A DNA stretch of 64,000 bases from Hymenoscyphus infarciens (Eukaryota; Ascomycota; Leotiomycetes; Helotiales; Helotiaceae). Within the stretch, counting starts at the first letter, position 1. Every line of letters begins with the position of its first letter. Below the pieces are notes generated by a model. The model did no database searches. It was not told the DNA's origin and saw only the letters and a program-made list of their open reading frames with translations. The DNA is taken from positions 1 to 64,000 of the forward strand of contig LLCB01000318.1 in the NCBI GenBank assembly GCA_001414345.1. Reading direction: 5' to 3'. Positions 44,101-54,889 of the stretch are shown here, piece after piece. Both the position numbers and the translations under genes were made by a program.

Positions 44101-44544
44101 TGAGAACAGATCTTACCATAACAAACCTCTTAAGGCTTCTGATACGTCTGGACGCACATCTTTGCTATCCTGATCCCCAATCGTTTGGTGGTTATCGTTG
44201 TCGTTGTGACGAAAAAGCAAACCCTCGAGATACGGAGGCCAACGAACATGACTAATGATCCCATGCTCAAAAGTCAAACATGATTCAACAACCCTGTATG
44301 TACCTCCGCTCCAGTTCTTAAAATAGGATTAAGGTATCACAGAGTAACACAAACGATCCCATCTTTAAATGAACCTCTTTTTTTCTAACGGATATACGAC
44401 TGCGTGTGTGGAAAGTAAGAACTGAAAAACGACTACATAAAAAGGAAATAGAAAGGAAACTCATAAAATTCATAAAATAGCTCCAAGCTTCCAATAAAAA
44501 AGGATCTCCCGACAGGGTTTTCTTTTTTGCAACTACCCCAATAC
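41183..44544. other. Intergenic, no gene supported
   Basis: About 3.4 kb with many open frames below 120 codons on both strands, none with a consistent motif, splice structure or membrane pattern. The first 300 bp is the promoter side of the KamA-like gene. Confidence 0.35.
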
Positions 44545-45317
44545 CTATAACTTCCCACGCTTATACAACAAATGCTCAATCTCAAGCCCCCTTCCTTCCC
44601 CCCGGTCCTTGCCTCCTTCTAAATCGTTCTTCACAAAATCCGCATACATCTCCATCTCTCCCTCCTCTAGGCACAGAGTCCCACAAATTGTAAAAGTCTC
44701 TAAATTCATACACAACCCTGCACTCATCTTCTCCCCAAACAGCCTCGAAATGGCAGAATCCAGGAGGTTAATTTCGTTCCCCTTGATATAACCGGGGCTA
44801 TCTATAGCAAGATGTCTAATCTTTCCCACCTGTATAATAGGGAAACCACAATAGCGATCTTCTTCGGAATGTTCATGGTATGAAATCTCGAAATAGTCAG
44901 TGAGGTCAAAAAATAGGATGTCGCTGGTGAGATCTATGTGTCCTGCGGTATTCTCGTTGATGACCATGAAGCTGTATTTCTGTAAGGCGATTTCCCGGGC
45001 GAGACGACATGTTGATGACATTGCTATTGTAAAGGATGGCTTGTAATAATATTCGAGTCGTATAACTGGTAAGGGAGGAGTATTTAGTATTTGCTACATT
45101 TTGGATTTCAGGGGAGGAACAACACACCTCGAGGATCAGGTAGAGTGTACTTCCAAATCATAGCCTGCAGCTCTATGGGAAGCTTTTTAAAAAACGTAAA
45201 TTCCCTGAAATTCGTGCTCTCGAGTGGAGCATTGATGTGAATACGGGTGTCCTCGATGACTTTCATGTTGTTGTTATTGAGGTACTTGGCCACAGCCAGT
45301 GCGGAGGGAGAAGGCAT
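44545..45317 (-). CDS. 2EXR domain-containing protein (two exons)
   Basis: Predicted 236-residue protein from exons 45317-45128 and 45065-44545. The 62-bp intron (GTGTGT...CCAG, with an ATACTAAAT branch) joins DPR to VIRLEYYYKPSF. The 2EXR pattern common in Leotiomycetes and Sordariomycetes is clear: FTFFKKLPIELQAMIWKYTL (about residues 40-59) then PR, a beta stretch, STCRLAREIALQKYSFM in place of the usual C-R-E-A/S-R helix, and the D-x-hydrophobic strand DLTSDILFFDLTDYF. The function of this large fungal family is unknown; the first part resembles an F-box-like helix. The C-terminal half is acidic and ends with a Lys-rich KRGKL. Leaving the intron in would truncate the protein after PRG, so splicing is needed. 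The start could also lie at an in-frame upstream codon, but this ATG is the first. Confidence 0.72.
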
Positions 45318-45736
45318 CGTGGAAAAGATATTTGATATGAGAATTGAGGTTGGTTTGAATTTGAAGTAATAAGACAAGGTTGGAGAAAGTGTTCCGGTAG
45401 GACAGAGCGGGTTGTTTGTGTGTAGAAATCCGTCGTGAATGATTTTTTTTGGTAAGACGGAGAAAAAGGAAAAGAAATCTGACGCAGCACTATAACTTGG
45501 CCGAGAGACCGTTTAAATTTTAGTGCGGATTGCTTCAACTACTTTGCAAGTGGATGTACTAACATGATAGTGTGTGGCACCGAAAGTACACCGAAATGGC
45601 AGAATGCGCTAATATCACCGATCCCTTCAGAGAAAGTTTGGTGTGTTTGAAAATTGGGAATGAGCTAAGAAATACATAGTATACAAAGATTTCGATCGAG
45701 AACATTAGAAGGAAAGGAAAGAGATATTATTGAAGC

Positions 45737-46633
45737 CTACTGCTTCTTGAACCCACTACTCTCCTTCAGCCACGTACCAAAGTCTTGCAACTTGGGCTCT
45801 TCCTTTCTCAAAGCCTGGATATCAGCGCCATAGCCATCAGTTTTGAACCAACTAAACATCTTCCCCGCTTCCCCTATCATAAATTTCAGTGCGGAACCAA
45901 CGAAGCCATATGTTTTCGGCATATCGTAACCCAAAGTATCTTTAAACACCTTCCTCCCTTGCTTGATGGTCAACTCATCGCCCGCAAGCGCAACAGCTCG
46001 ATTCTTATACGCGGCCGGGTTGTTGAATGCTCTCGCAGCAAAGACGCCGATATCATGAGACGAAATAAGTTGCAAGGGCTTGGTACCGACCTGACCCCAC
46101 ATCGTTGCGAATGTCTTGCCGAAGAAATTCGGTGTCAGATTATCCATAAACGCTACTGGTCGTAATATCGTGTATTGCATATTCGATCCCTTCGCCGCAA
46201 TCTGTGCCTTCAAGTATTGTTCGATATTGTGCTTCGACCTAAAATGTGGGATGTCCGTAGGGGTGCTCTCGCTTTTCTCTCCGCCTCGATCCACCGACGT
46301 GAACACGAAATGTTCAACGCCATGCTTGATAGCTGCATCGATAAGGGGTTTCGCTTGTCCTTCCTCGTCCACCTTTCCCCCCGGTATTGTGACCCCAAAT
46401 ACACCATATATCGGCTTCTGTTGTTCGAAGATATGGCCCACGTTGTCGAAATCACCTTGGACGACCGTGATGTTTGGTTTCGAGGCGAGTTCTTTTGCTT
46501 TCGGGGAATTGAGGTCTCTCGTGAGAGCGAGAATGTGGAAAGGGGAGGAGCTGGCTTGGAGAGCTTCGATGGTGTAACCGCCTTGTTTACCTGTTGCGCC
46601 GGCGACGAGGATTTTCTTTTGAGACGACGACAT
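45737..46633 (-). CDS. NmrA-like NAD(P)-binding protein
   Basis: Single-exon 298-residue protein from the ATG at 46633. The N-terminal Rossmann motif is ILVAGATGKQGGYTIEAL (GATGKQG at about residues 12-18), the glycine pattern of atypical short-chain dehydrogenases of the NmrA/HSCARG group, which bind NADP(H) but usually lack the catalytic Tyr-x-x-x-Lys. Supporting motifs: VVQGDFDN (dinucleotide-edge Asp), YGVFGVT, HFVFTSVDRGG and YTILRPVAFMDN. Fungal members act as redox sensors or transcription co-regulators (NmrA in nitrogen regulation), and many are uncharacterised; true NmrA is longer. It most resembles the generic fungal NmrA-like group with C-terminal FGTWLKES. It lies tail-to-head with the 2EXR gene without obvious functional link. 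The upstream in-frame extension lacks an ATG context and is left out. Confidence 0.85.
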   Translation of the reverse strand: MSSSQKKILVAGATGKQGGYTIEALQASSSPFHILALTRDLNSPKAKELASKPNITVVQGDFDNVGHIFEQQKPIYGVFGVTIPGGKVDEEGQAKPLIDAAIKHGVEHFVFTSVDRGGEKSESTPTDIPHFRSKHNIEQYLKAQIAAKGSNMQYTILRPVAFMDNLTPNFFGKTFATMWGQVGTKPLQLISSHDIGVFAARAFNNPAAYKNRAVALAGDELTIKQGRKVFKDTLGYDMPKTYGFVGSALKFMIGEAGKMFSWFKTDGYGADIQALRKEEPKLQDFGTWLKESSGFKKQ

Positions 46634-47213
46634 GGTGGAGGGAGTGTTTGAATGTGGAAGATGAATGAATTCGATCGTTTTCCTAAGGGGTAGAGAAGGA
46701 TGCAATTTAAACAACCTGCCACAGCACGACTTACCTTTATATACTTCATATTTGCATGTTGGAGGGAAATGGAAATGCCTCTGACATCTTCACCGGTCTT
46801 GATTGTAAATCAGTAAATCAGTCACCAGTCTGATTGTAATCGATGGTTCGATAATGCACGATAATGTGGGGGCTGGTAAGATCCCGTCGGACGTCGGAGG
46901 CCAGGTTCGGAGCCCCACTCACGCAAGCCGAAGAGCGAGCTGCGGCAACTAGCTCGCGGCAACTTTTCGGAAACATTTTGTGAGTACAGAGGTCACCGAA
47001 CTAATTTAGTATCAAAACGCGACCTTGATCTGCAACTAGGAGATAGAGATTTGGAGGCTGAAATGGCAATTCACATTTCCAACTGTTTTCTTTACCTCGC
47101 TTGCACAATAACCCCTTCTCCAACGATGCAGCATTTTTCACTTTCTGGCTTCAAGAAATAAATTTATATTGATAGGTCCGCGAAGCACGTATACCATCTC
47201 TCAAGACTCAAAA
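46634..47213. other. Intergenic, no gene seen
   Basis: Promoter side of the NmrA-like gene. A short GC-rich stretch at 46.86-46.97 kb contains the direct repeat AACTAGCTCGCGGCAACT-like words but is not a tRNA. Confidence 0.3.
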
Positions 47214-48167
47214 CTAAACCTTCTCTCGATTATAAGTAATTCTCGAAAGGTGTTCATGTTTACCACTTCTCGGTCCTCTCACAGCCTCAAGATCGCCTAC
47301 ATGCCACTTCAACAAATTAGTATATGTTTTTCCCCGAGGGAATAATGAAGTATTTAAAAGGAGACAAGTTGAATAGTAACTTACATTTCTCAACGGCGCG
47401 CCTCGAGACGTCAATTCCGCCAGTCTCCTCTTTCCCTCTTCAGTACTTGGCTCAACCCACTCAACCCAGGGTTCAGTTGGCAATTCATTCATCTCAATCC
47501 AGCAAACATTCGGTCCCTCTTTCGGTTTCGGCTGATCCGCCATCAAAACAAGACCTTGATATTCGTCTTTATAGCAGAGCACACAAAGACCAGCCACTCC
47601 AACAAGACAATCACAATCTCTCTTCAAAGCCTCCAGTATTTTCTGGTAATCTCTGAAATCAATCTCCTCGACAGTCAAAAGCGAAGACCATCGAAAGAAT
47701 TGCTCCTGGTCCATCAGAACAAACTCGCATCTCTCGGTAATCCCATGCTCTGTCGTTTCAATACCCCAATTGAAATCTTTGTCTCCTTCCTCCGTTCTTA
47801 CTCGATACGTATAAGTTGGGGTTTTATCCTCTATTCCGTGCTCTTTCAATAACTCCCAAGTCGTATCATCGGGCGAATGTGGTAAGTTGGTGTTGAGATG
47901 TTGTTCTTTGATTTTGCCATTTTCATCGACCTGTACATCCATACAGAGTGCTCGTCGCTTTGCGAAGTTGAAGCAGATTTGTTGCCAACGTCGGCGGTCG
48001 TCAGGGGTACATGCTACTAGGATGCGATACCTTGTTTGTAGACCCGCCGATTTGATGAAGCGGACTACATTAGTGGGTCGTTTTGAGATGGGCCTACTGT
48101 TCAAGGCATATTTTGGACGATTGTTTTCCACTTCGTTCCGAGAAGGCACAGAAGGTGTGTTTCCCAT
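47214..48167 (-). CDS. Hypothetical protein, possibly with a C-terminal retained intron
   Basis: Open frame of 317 residues from the ATG at 48167. The protein is hydrophilic with several charged and Trp-containing stretches (RRWQQICFNFAKRRALC, CDCLVGVAGLCVLCY, CWIEMNELPTEPWVEWVEP); no signal peptide or transmembrane helix and no family I recognise. A canonical donor GTAAGT at 47384, a TACTAAT branch and a TAG acceptor at 47298-47296 define an 89-bp intron near the 3' end. Splicing it shifts the frame and ends the protein after APLRNAILRL, at about 265 residues, while retention gives the 317-residue form. The spliced form is more likely given the perfect sites, so the end shown here is the longer alternative. 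MGNTPS at the N-terminus is a possible N-myristoylation motif (Gly2 with Ser6). Confidence 0.5.
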   Translation of the reverse strand: MGNTPSVPSRNEVENNRPKYALNSRPISKRPTNVVRFIKSAGLQTRYRILVACTPDDRRRWQQICFNFAKRRALCMDVQVDENGKIKEQHLNTNLPHSPDDTTWELLKEHGIEDKTPTYTYRVRTEEGDKDFNWGIETTEHGITERCEFVLMDQEQFFRWSSLLTVEEIDFRDYQKILEALKRDCDCLVGVAGLCVLCYKDEYQGLVLMADQPKPKEGPNVCWIEMNELPTEPWVEWVEPSTEEGKRRLAELTSRGAPLRNVSYYSTCLLLNTSLFPRGKTYTNLLKWHVGDLEAVRGPRSGKHEHLSRITYNREKV

Positions 48168-49137
48168 GTTGATATCACCGTGGGATGTTGTGCGTCTGAT
48201 CTTCTTCGTTTTGTTGATTTTGAGATATGTGGAGGTTTGGAAAGTTTGTTGCGGAATACCTTCTGATGCTGCCTCTCAAGGGACTTCTTAATGGTGTCGT
48301 TGTCCTACCAGTTCTGTTGTTGCATTTAAAAGGTGAATGGACTATTTAAGTGCCTTGTTTTCATTTTTCCAATTATCAATTCACTCCACTGGAGGAGTTG
48401 CACAAGCAAGACCTTTTTGCTTTCCCGTGGTGACAAGACTTAGAGACTTATCTCCAAAGGCTGGTTCACTTTGGCGAACTCCAAATCTCCGGAAAAGCTT
48501 TCATTCTCTTGCATCTGACTTCAATATTTACTTATCTAACAATTACCTAGAACTTGAATAAGAGTTCTGGCTCGCGGTGGACAGAAAAAGAGGCGGTAAA
48601 TTCTTCAGGTTCATACACAGTACTTAACTCGTTGTTTTAAAATTCTACGGTAATTCAAAGAATTAACCCAAAAACTTGGAACCAATAAACTAGCTATTTT
48701 AGAACGATCAAACTCCAACTATGGACCTTGATATTTTAGACCATCGAGAGAGATATCTACTGAATCTCATCAACAGCCACCGAGTTCTCATCCAATGACC
48801 TGGCTCACCGTCTAACGCCACAATTGCTCACCACCCAATCGGTGCCCAGCACCCCAATCCCCATTTATTCGGGCTTTACGCCCACATATCGGACTTGCCC
48901 TATTCACACCCCCTCTAACCGAGCTCCCCCTTCATTGGTGGAACTCAAACGAACAAGGTAGTTAACCATGGCGGGGTCCCTTCTTTTATCGAAAAAATAA
49001 AATAAAAAGGCACCGGAGGTATCCTCAATTTCAATTTGATTTACAGCAGGTTCCCATCGTTAATTAAATAGAAATATATATATTTTTACACGATAGGCGA
49101 CAATAGGCAGACAACAAACCCCCCAAAAGAAGTCAAA
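48168..49137. other. Divergent promoter region
   Basis: Lies between the minus-strand hypothetical gene and the plus-strand methyltransferase. AT-rich AAATATATATATTTTT at about 49071-49086 lies about 50 bp upstream of the methyltransferase ATG and may serve as a TATA-like element. Confidence 0.4.
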
Positions 49138-50780
49138 ATGGCATCAACAGCCCTGATAGCCGACCTGGAAAATCTACTGGCAGCAGCCAAATCCACGAAT
49201 CTCGAAACGATGGATAATGCAACGAGAATGGATCTTTTAGACCAAGTAGAGGGCATACATCATCAGTTAGATGATCCATTATTAGCAATGTATCGTCACC
49301 TCGTCAATGTTTGTTTTTCAGTCTCCGAGTTCTAAAACGTCATCGATTGGAGTGAGGAAGAAATTACGGATTTAATGATATCGTGATGACAGTTTACCAC
49401 AACCTCAGCCCTCCAAACTGTCCTGTCAATGGGAGCGCTTCAACACATTTCCCGAGATTCGAAGAACCCCACGAAAGCAAAAGAAATAGCTGAGAAATTG
49501 AAGTTACCTGAGGAGCTCATTAGTACTTTTCCCTCTCCCCCTCATTCGCCATTCGCTTGCGTCCTAATTCCTCAACACCTCGATATGCAAAAGACTAACT
49601 CATGTCTAAACTCACAAAGTCAGATTTCTTCGCCAACTCGTAGCTGTTCGAATCCTCCACTCCCCTTCCGAGAACACCTACCTTCATACTCCATTCTCAC
49701 TAGCATACATCGAACGGGATGAAGTAAACTTCATAACCCTAGTGTAAGATTTCATATTCCCGTCTTTAAGTTTTTTTTCTCTTGGATACCGAATCGCTAT
49801 TTATCCGTTTTGAATTCCCAACCAACCTCTATTTCACCAAATGAAACTAACGCACCTCCAAAGGCTAAAGGAATTCGCACCCCCTGCCCTGGCACTTCCA
49901 TCCTACCTATCTTCCCATAGCACAGAGCCCTCAAAAATCCTCTCGCCGACAGAAGGTCCCATCTCTTGGTCCACAAACAACCCAGGCCTCTCATTCTACG
50001 ACATTATCGCAACAGACCCAGTACGTCTGCGAAACTTCCACGCAGGAATGGCAATGGGAGAAGCACAGCAGAGAATGAAAGGTGTTTTTCCTATGGGAAA
50101 ACTTGTTTCAAAGATTGCTTCTGGTTCCAGTTCTAAGAAAGAAGAAAGTGGGGGAACAGGAGAAGAGGAAGTATTGATAGTAGATGTAGGGGGTGGAAAA
50201 GGACAAAGTCTAGTCGCGATCCAACAAGAACTTCGCAATGAAGGGGTGGAGGTTAAAGGTTTGGGGTCTTGGGTTCTACAAGATCGACCTGGGGTGATTG
50301 CTAGTATACCCGAGGAAGATCTTCCGGGTATCAAGAAGCAAGCTCATGATTTTTTCACGCCTCAGCCCATCAGAGGTAACTTACAAATAGATTCCCTTAA
50401 TTCCCAGTCGTTCATCCTAGTCGTTCACACAGTCCAAGAAATCCAAGCTAACACAATGAAAATCAACAGGGGCAAAAATATACCACCTCCGTCGCTGTCT
50501 CCACAATCACCCCCAAGAATCCTGTCTCCAAATCCTTCAAAATACAGCCGCCGCCATGAACCCCCAGTCCACCCTCCTCATCGGGGAAATGGTCATCCCT
50601 GACAAGGCAGGAAGTAATTTATACGTCTACCACCTCGATATCATCATGTTGCTTATCGGGGGGAAAGAGCGAACGAAGACGGAATGGGAAGTGTTGGTGG
50701 ATGGAGCAGGGTTGAAGATTCTGAAGATCCATGGAAAGAGAGGGGCCGATCAATGTATGATAGAATGCGTACTCAAGTGA
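49138..50780 (+). CDS. SAM-dependent O-methyltransferase, COMT-like (five exons)
   Basis: Predicted 412-residue enzyme from exons 49138-49308, 49393-49522, 49620-49741, 49871-50375 and 50470-50780; introns of 84, 97, 129 and 94 bp restore one continuous frame. An N-terminal helical dimerisation part (ALQTVLSMGALQHISRD, IAEKLKLPEEL as the winged helix) precedes the Rossmann core. The SAM-binding motif I is VDVGGGKGQ at about residues 245-253. Motif II/III follows (VLQDRPGVI), then the catalytic region IYHLRRCLHNHP, where His321 is at the place of the catalytic base of plant and fungal class II O-methyltransferases, and LLIGEMVIPD. Fungal relatives methylate hydroxyls of polyketides, flavonoid-like or sterigmatocystin-type aromatics. 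No PKS or other cluster enzyme lies within the window, so the substrate is open. Exon 4 begins EFAPPALALP; the acceptor is preceded by an ACTAAC branch. Confidence 0.85.
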
Positions 50781-53700
50781 GGGGGGGCGGCTTGAAATGC
50801 TAACGTCTGGTTGTGGGAGGGATCTTTGGGAATATTTGGGAGAAAAATATTAAAATAAAATAATAAATTCGGAAGAATTTTTTCGATTTCTCTTTTTGAA
50901 TAGACGGAGAGGTGATGTGGTAAAAAAAACGTCTCTTTTAGGCCCCTCACATACACATTTTCCACGCAAACCGTCTCTGTCCTTCCAAAAGTGGTTTGTT
51001 GCAGCGAGGAGGTCGGTCCCAGACTTATAGAACTTGTGCTTTGACCACTTTGAGGGATTGTTGTTGATATCGGGGAACCGGACGTGATGGAGTCCTGGGA
51101 ATTCGAGTCAAAGTCAAAATCCGGTTCTTCGAGCCATCAAACATGAGTTGCTGCAGCATCCTGGGTCTGCATCCTTTCCTTGTTTGCTGGGGTTTCTTCT
51201 TTTCCGTTGGCCTCGTTGGTTGGCGTGTTTTGTCAAGAATCTCGAACCGAGTTTCTGATAGACCGTGAACTAGATTTCACATAGGCAAATTAAAGTTAGA
51301 TTCCGCAAAGTGCCACGAACACGCCGGGATCTTTCAGCTTAATAATGAAGTTGAAAGGGAAAGTTCAAGAAAGACTCCAGCTATTTCGCAAAATTATGTA
51401 TGTCAGCATGGTCATATTGGTTTTATGGCAGATTTCCACAAAATGATAGCTTTTTGGGAAATTGAGCAAGAAAAACCTGGTTTGACAAAAACATACATTT
51501 ACCAAACGAGTTGCTGCACTAGGACCTAGCCAGTTGGGGAACCTGCCGTTGTACATGAGGCGGGAGCAAATGACTGAGCTTTGGGGCCTTGAGATCATGC
51601 AGCGCTGCATATAAGGAAGCCACCAACATTTCCCGCACTTCAAAATGACCTTGGTTTTACAAATCAAATGCATGGTTTCTCAGAAGTATATGGCAAACCC
51701 CTCTCGGGTATCCTTGGAATGAATGTGTTTCCGGGTATGTTATAAAAACCTTGTCAACCTGATCGACGATTGCAAGTTCCACCATTGTCGATGAACCTGC
51801 ACCAGTTTTTTCCTGCTGAGTAATGTCAAGAGTCAAAATAGGAAGAAGCGCCTCCCGGTTGCAGCAAAGTATGACCGACAATTGAAGAAAGAGTTGAAGA
51901 AGATGAAGACGTCGCTGTACGAGGCGGGTATTCCCCCAATATGGGCAGGGATAACATAGCGATGCATTTGGACATCCAGGAACGTAGAGAACCTCTGGAC
52001 ATAGTCAGGAGCCTTGATCAAGAACGCTACTGTTCATTCCAGAATATTTATCTTGGATGAGCAACGACAATATTATGAGACCTGGTGAGTTGGTGGGTGG
52101 GACGGCCATATCCGAACAGCTGCATGCAAAGAGCACATGCAAAAGCGTGGTATACAAGCCACCACAACTTTTCGAAGGATCCATCTCTTATGGAGCGTAT
52201 CAAAGGGATTCTTCCAACCACATTGCATGAAATCATTCAACGAAGTGTACCCCTTACATCACTTCAGTTGGTTCCAAACACTAGCAGAACTTGGCACATC
52301 ATAGGGTTCCACTGAGAAACCCAACTGCTGCTCTAGAATCAACATGTTCGAGATGGTTCTTCGAGAATGCCCCCACAAAAGAACTGAACAGGGAGTAACT
52401 AGATGAATGTCAAAAGACCAGGCTTGACTGGTTTTGATGATTTTCAGCCAACCTGCAGCGTGTGCATCCCACACCTATCATAGGCTCCAATCCCCCTGTG
52501 GTGCACCAGAACGTATGTCGGATGCGCCGGTGGTCGTCCGTGTTCAAGCATAAGTTCTTCAACGGAAAGCTGTTCACATTCTTGCATGCCCAAGGTGGCG
52601 GTTCTCCGAAGTTGAGAGAAATCCGGTATCTGAAATGTTATTCATCTTGGCAAAGGTGAAAGATTCTCTCGTGTCCTGTGGTGCACCACAGGGTGTTGAG
52701 GAGGGGTCAAACGGGGGGTTTTATTATCATTTACTCCTGTTATTCTGGCGGCTGGTAATTGTAAAAGTGACAAGTCGTACACAACTCTACCAAGAGCGCT
52801 TCAGCTTTCAAGGTGCAAATATCACATCAGCCCGTGGTGTTTGGATTGGACAAAATTGTGGTAGTCGTCCGAATTTAGCCGAAAAGTCGGCTATTTCGTT
52901 TCTGGAAAGTGTAGCGATGAAGGCAGCAAATGAAGAGAGAATTGGGTTCATCTTACGAGTCTGAATGTGTTTGGAGTCGCGAGGGACGGGGCGATCTGGA
53001 GAGCAGGGGTCCAAAGTCCGATATCGGGACCTGCTATCACTGTTCGTCTGTCACATAACACATGACAGTTTTTGGTTTTCACCAAAATTCTTGTGCTTAT
53101 TTATCTTACACTGGCTTGCTTATTGGGATATCTTTGTTCAATGTGAAGAGTTAGGGTAGATCCAGTACAAGAGTTTCTGAAAACAAGTATATCTAACACT
53201 TAGATTTGAGTTAATCTGGCATCAAAAGTTCAATTTCTGAAGTTTAAAGCCACTGAGTACATGCTGTGGCTCACCCTTCACCGTCCGTGCTGCCTCCCAC
53301 CATTCACTCACTTAAGAAGATGTCAACGCAGCTTTTATGAAACATAGATTGGTTTTGTATCCAGTCGTCTACAAGTACACTCGAAAACAACAACCGAGCA
53401 AAATGAATTCCACAGACTGCACGGTCGAGTACCACACTCCTTTTTCTCAACGACGACACAATGAAAGAAACCCATTGTCTCGTTCTCAAAGCTACAGCTA
53501 TCAAACAGCAAAATCCTCTCCGCAAACCACTTCACCTCAACGATTCTTCACAATTATGTCTTTGTCCCTAGTTTCAATGTTGCGTTTCGCTTGGAATATG
53601 GTCCCCTCCTCAAGATTCGACAACTCGATCTTAACTCGAAAGCATGTTGATTCAATTCTCACCGATCTAGAACCTAAGGAAGCGAGATCAGGGCCCTTTT

Positions 53701-54439
53701 TCTTCACAAAATAGACACCTTTCACTACTCCTCCTTACCCTTTACTCTGTCTCCACTCTAACGTCCTTGAGAAGCGAGTCCTAAGACAGAATTTAGTAAA
53801 TTGGTAGTGGTTCTCTGCTAAGGGATACAATTAGTGAAAGGGAAAATAGCAATTTTAATAAGTGGTAAGGTAAATAAAGTGACTCTTAGCAGCTCTTTAT
53901 ATAGCCTAGTTAGTCGAAGAGAGAGTTGGGTGGATTTGTATACCTAAATGTGTATTCTTCTTTATGACTAGACTGGTTTGGAGAAGCTTGTAAGTATTGT
54001 ATTTATTATTCTATTAATGTTGAAGCAGTGTCGAGAAATCGTATAGTTTTTGCTAAATATTTCGATCTAGACGCCGCTGCCTTCGTCTTCCTAAACCACT
54101 ATATAATTTTTAAACCTTTCTCTTATTTTCTTTTAATTATCGCTTCTCCTGATTATTATCTGAAAGAATTAATAAGTCTTCAGTCGATTGAAGTTCGCCA
54201 CGTGTTACGGTTATCCTATTCCGGAAACTAGTAAAAGCACCATTCCCAAGCTATACCGACTGATTCAGCTGCGTATAAAAGGCTACTCTTCCAATAGGCT
54301 CCAAAATAACGACCACCTAGTACAAAATTTTTCTCCAAATTGATATATCAGAGCACTACTCCCACTCTCCACACCGAAATAACTCTTCAACCAACCCAAC
54401 TCTTCCAAATATTTCCTTTTCATATTTCCCTTCTAGTAA
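50781..54439. other. Gene-poor region, no gene supported
   Basis: About 3.7 kb. Minus-strand open frames between 51.36 and 52.47 kb are each 60-100 codons and could be exon-like, but I could not join them with consistent splice sites. A short duplicated word CTGTGGTGCACCA occurs at about 52.5 and 52.68 kb. Towards 53.8-54.3 kb the sequence becomes AT-rich, foreshadowing the repeat to the right. Confidence 0.35.
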
Positions 54440-54745
54440 AAAGGTCATCCTCCTCTCTGAAAGGCAAAACAATAGCCATAACTAGCGGCGCTTTTGAAAT
54501 TGGTCTAGCAACCGCTAAAATCCTTCCCTTGGAGCAAACGTGTCAATTTCTTCAGACTCCCGCGAAAAAGTGAAGAAAGAAATTGAAGCAAGTGGCGGAA
54601 GTGTGTTTGTAAAAGCCACGGATATGTGGAGGAAAGAACAGGTTGATGCTTGGTTTCTGAAACCGTGGAGAAGTTTGGGGGTTTTGATGCGGCGGCGAAT
54701 TTAGCAGGGGTAATTAGCAAGAATCACGGGAAGGGGATGGTGAGT
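54440..54745 (+). pseudogene. Truncated short-chain dehydrogenase/reductase with two frameshifts
   Basis: Three pieces of an SDR N-terminal domain lie in order but in different frames: LKGKTIAITSGAFEIGLATA (54.46-54.52 kb; the cofactor loop would be T-G-G-x-x-x-G-I-G, here T-S-G with Phe-Glu replacements), then SISSDSREKVKKEIEASGGS (54.54-54.60 kb) with TDMWRKEQVDAW, then SETVEKFGGFDAAANLAGVI (54.66-54.71 kb; N-x-A-G motif). Frame changes near 54.535 and 54.655 kb separate them. The last piece runs into ATG followed by a GTGAGT donor-like site, and the expected catalytic Tyr-x-x-x-Lys half is absent: the AT-rich retroelement begins about 145 bp further on. The gene seems to have been cut by the insertion and then decayed. 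Confidence 0.7.
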
Positions 54746-54889
54746 TTTTGTTTATTTTTTGAAAATTAGGAATTAGATGGTAGTTTAGGGTAGGGGCAGA
54801 GGAATGGAAATGAATATGAAGGAGTGCTCATTTTACAAAGTTTATAGATATATAAGAAGACGAATGAGATTTTATTATAGATGTCAACG

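Noticed and set aside
46160..46651. Plus-strand and second minus-strand open frames of 150-180 codons
   Set aside because: Shadows of the NmrA-like coding region.
46860..46970. GC-rich stretch with GGTTCGGAGCC resembling a tRNA T-arm
   Set aside because: No matching acceptor stem, D-arm or anticodon arm could be drawn. I found no convincing tRNA or rRNA in the window by eye.
51365..52474. Series of minus-strand open frames that might be exons of one membrane-bound acyltransferase-like gene
   Set aside because: Individual frames look partly protein-like, but I could not link them with matching splice phases and no family motif is convincing.
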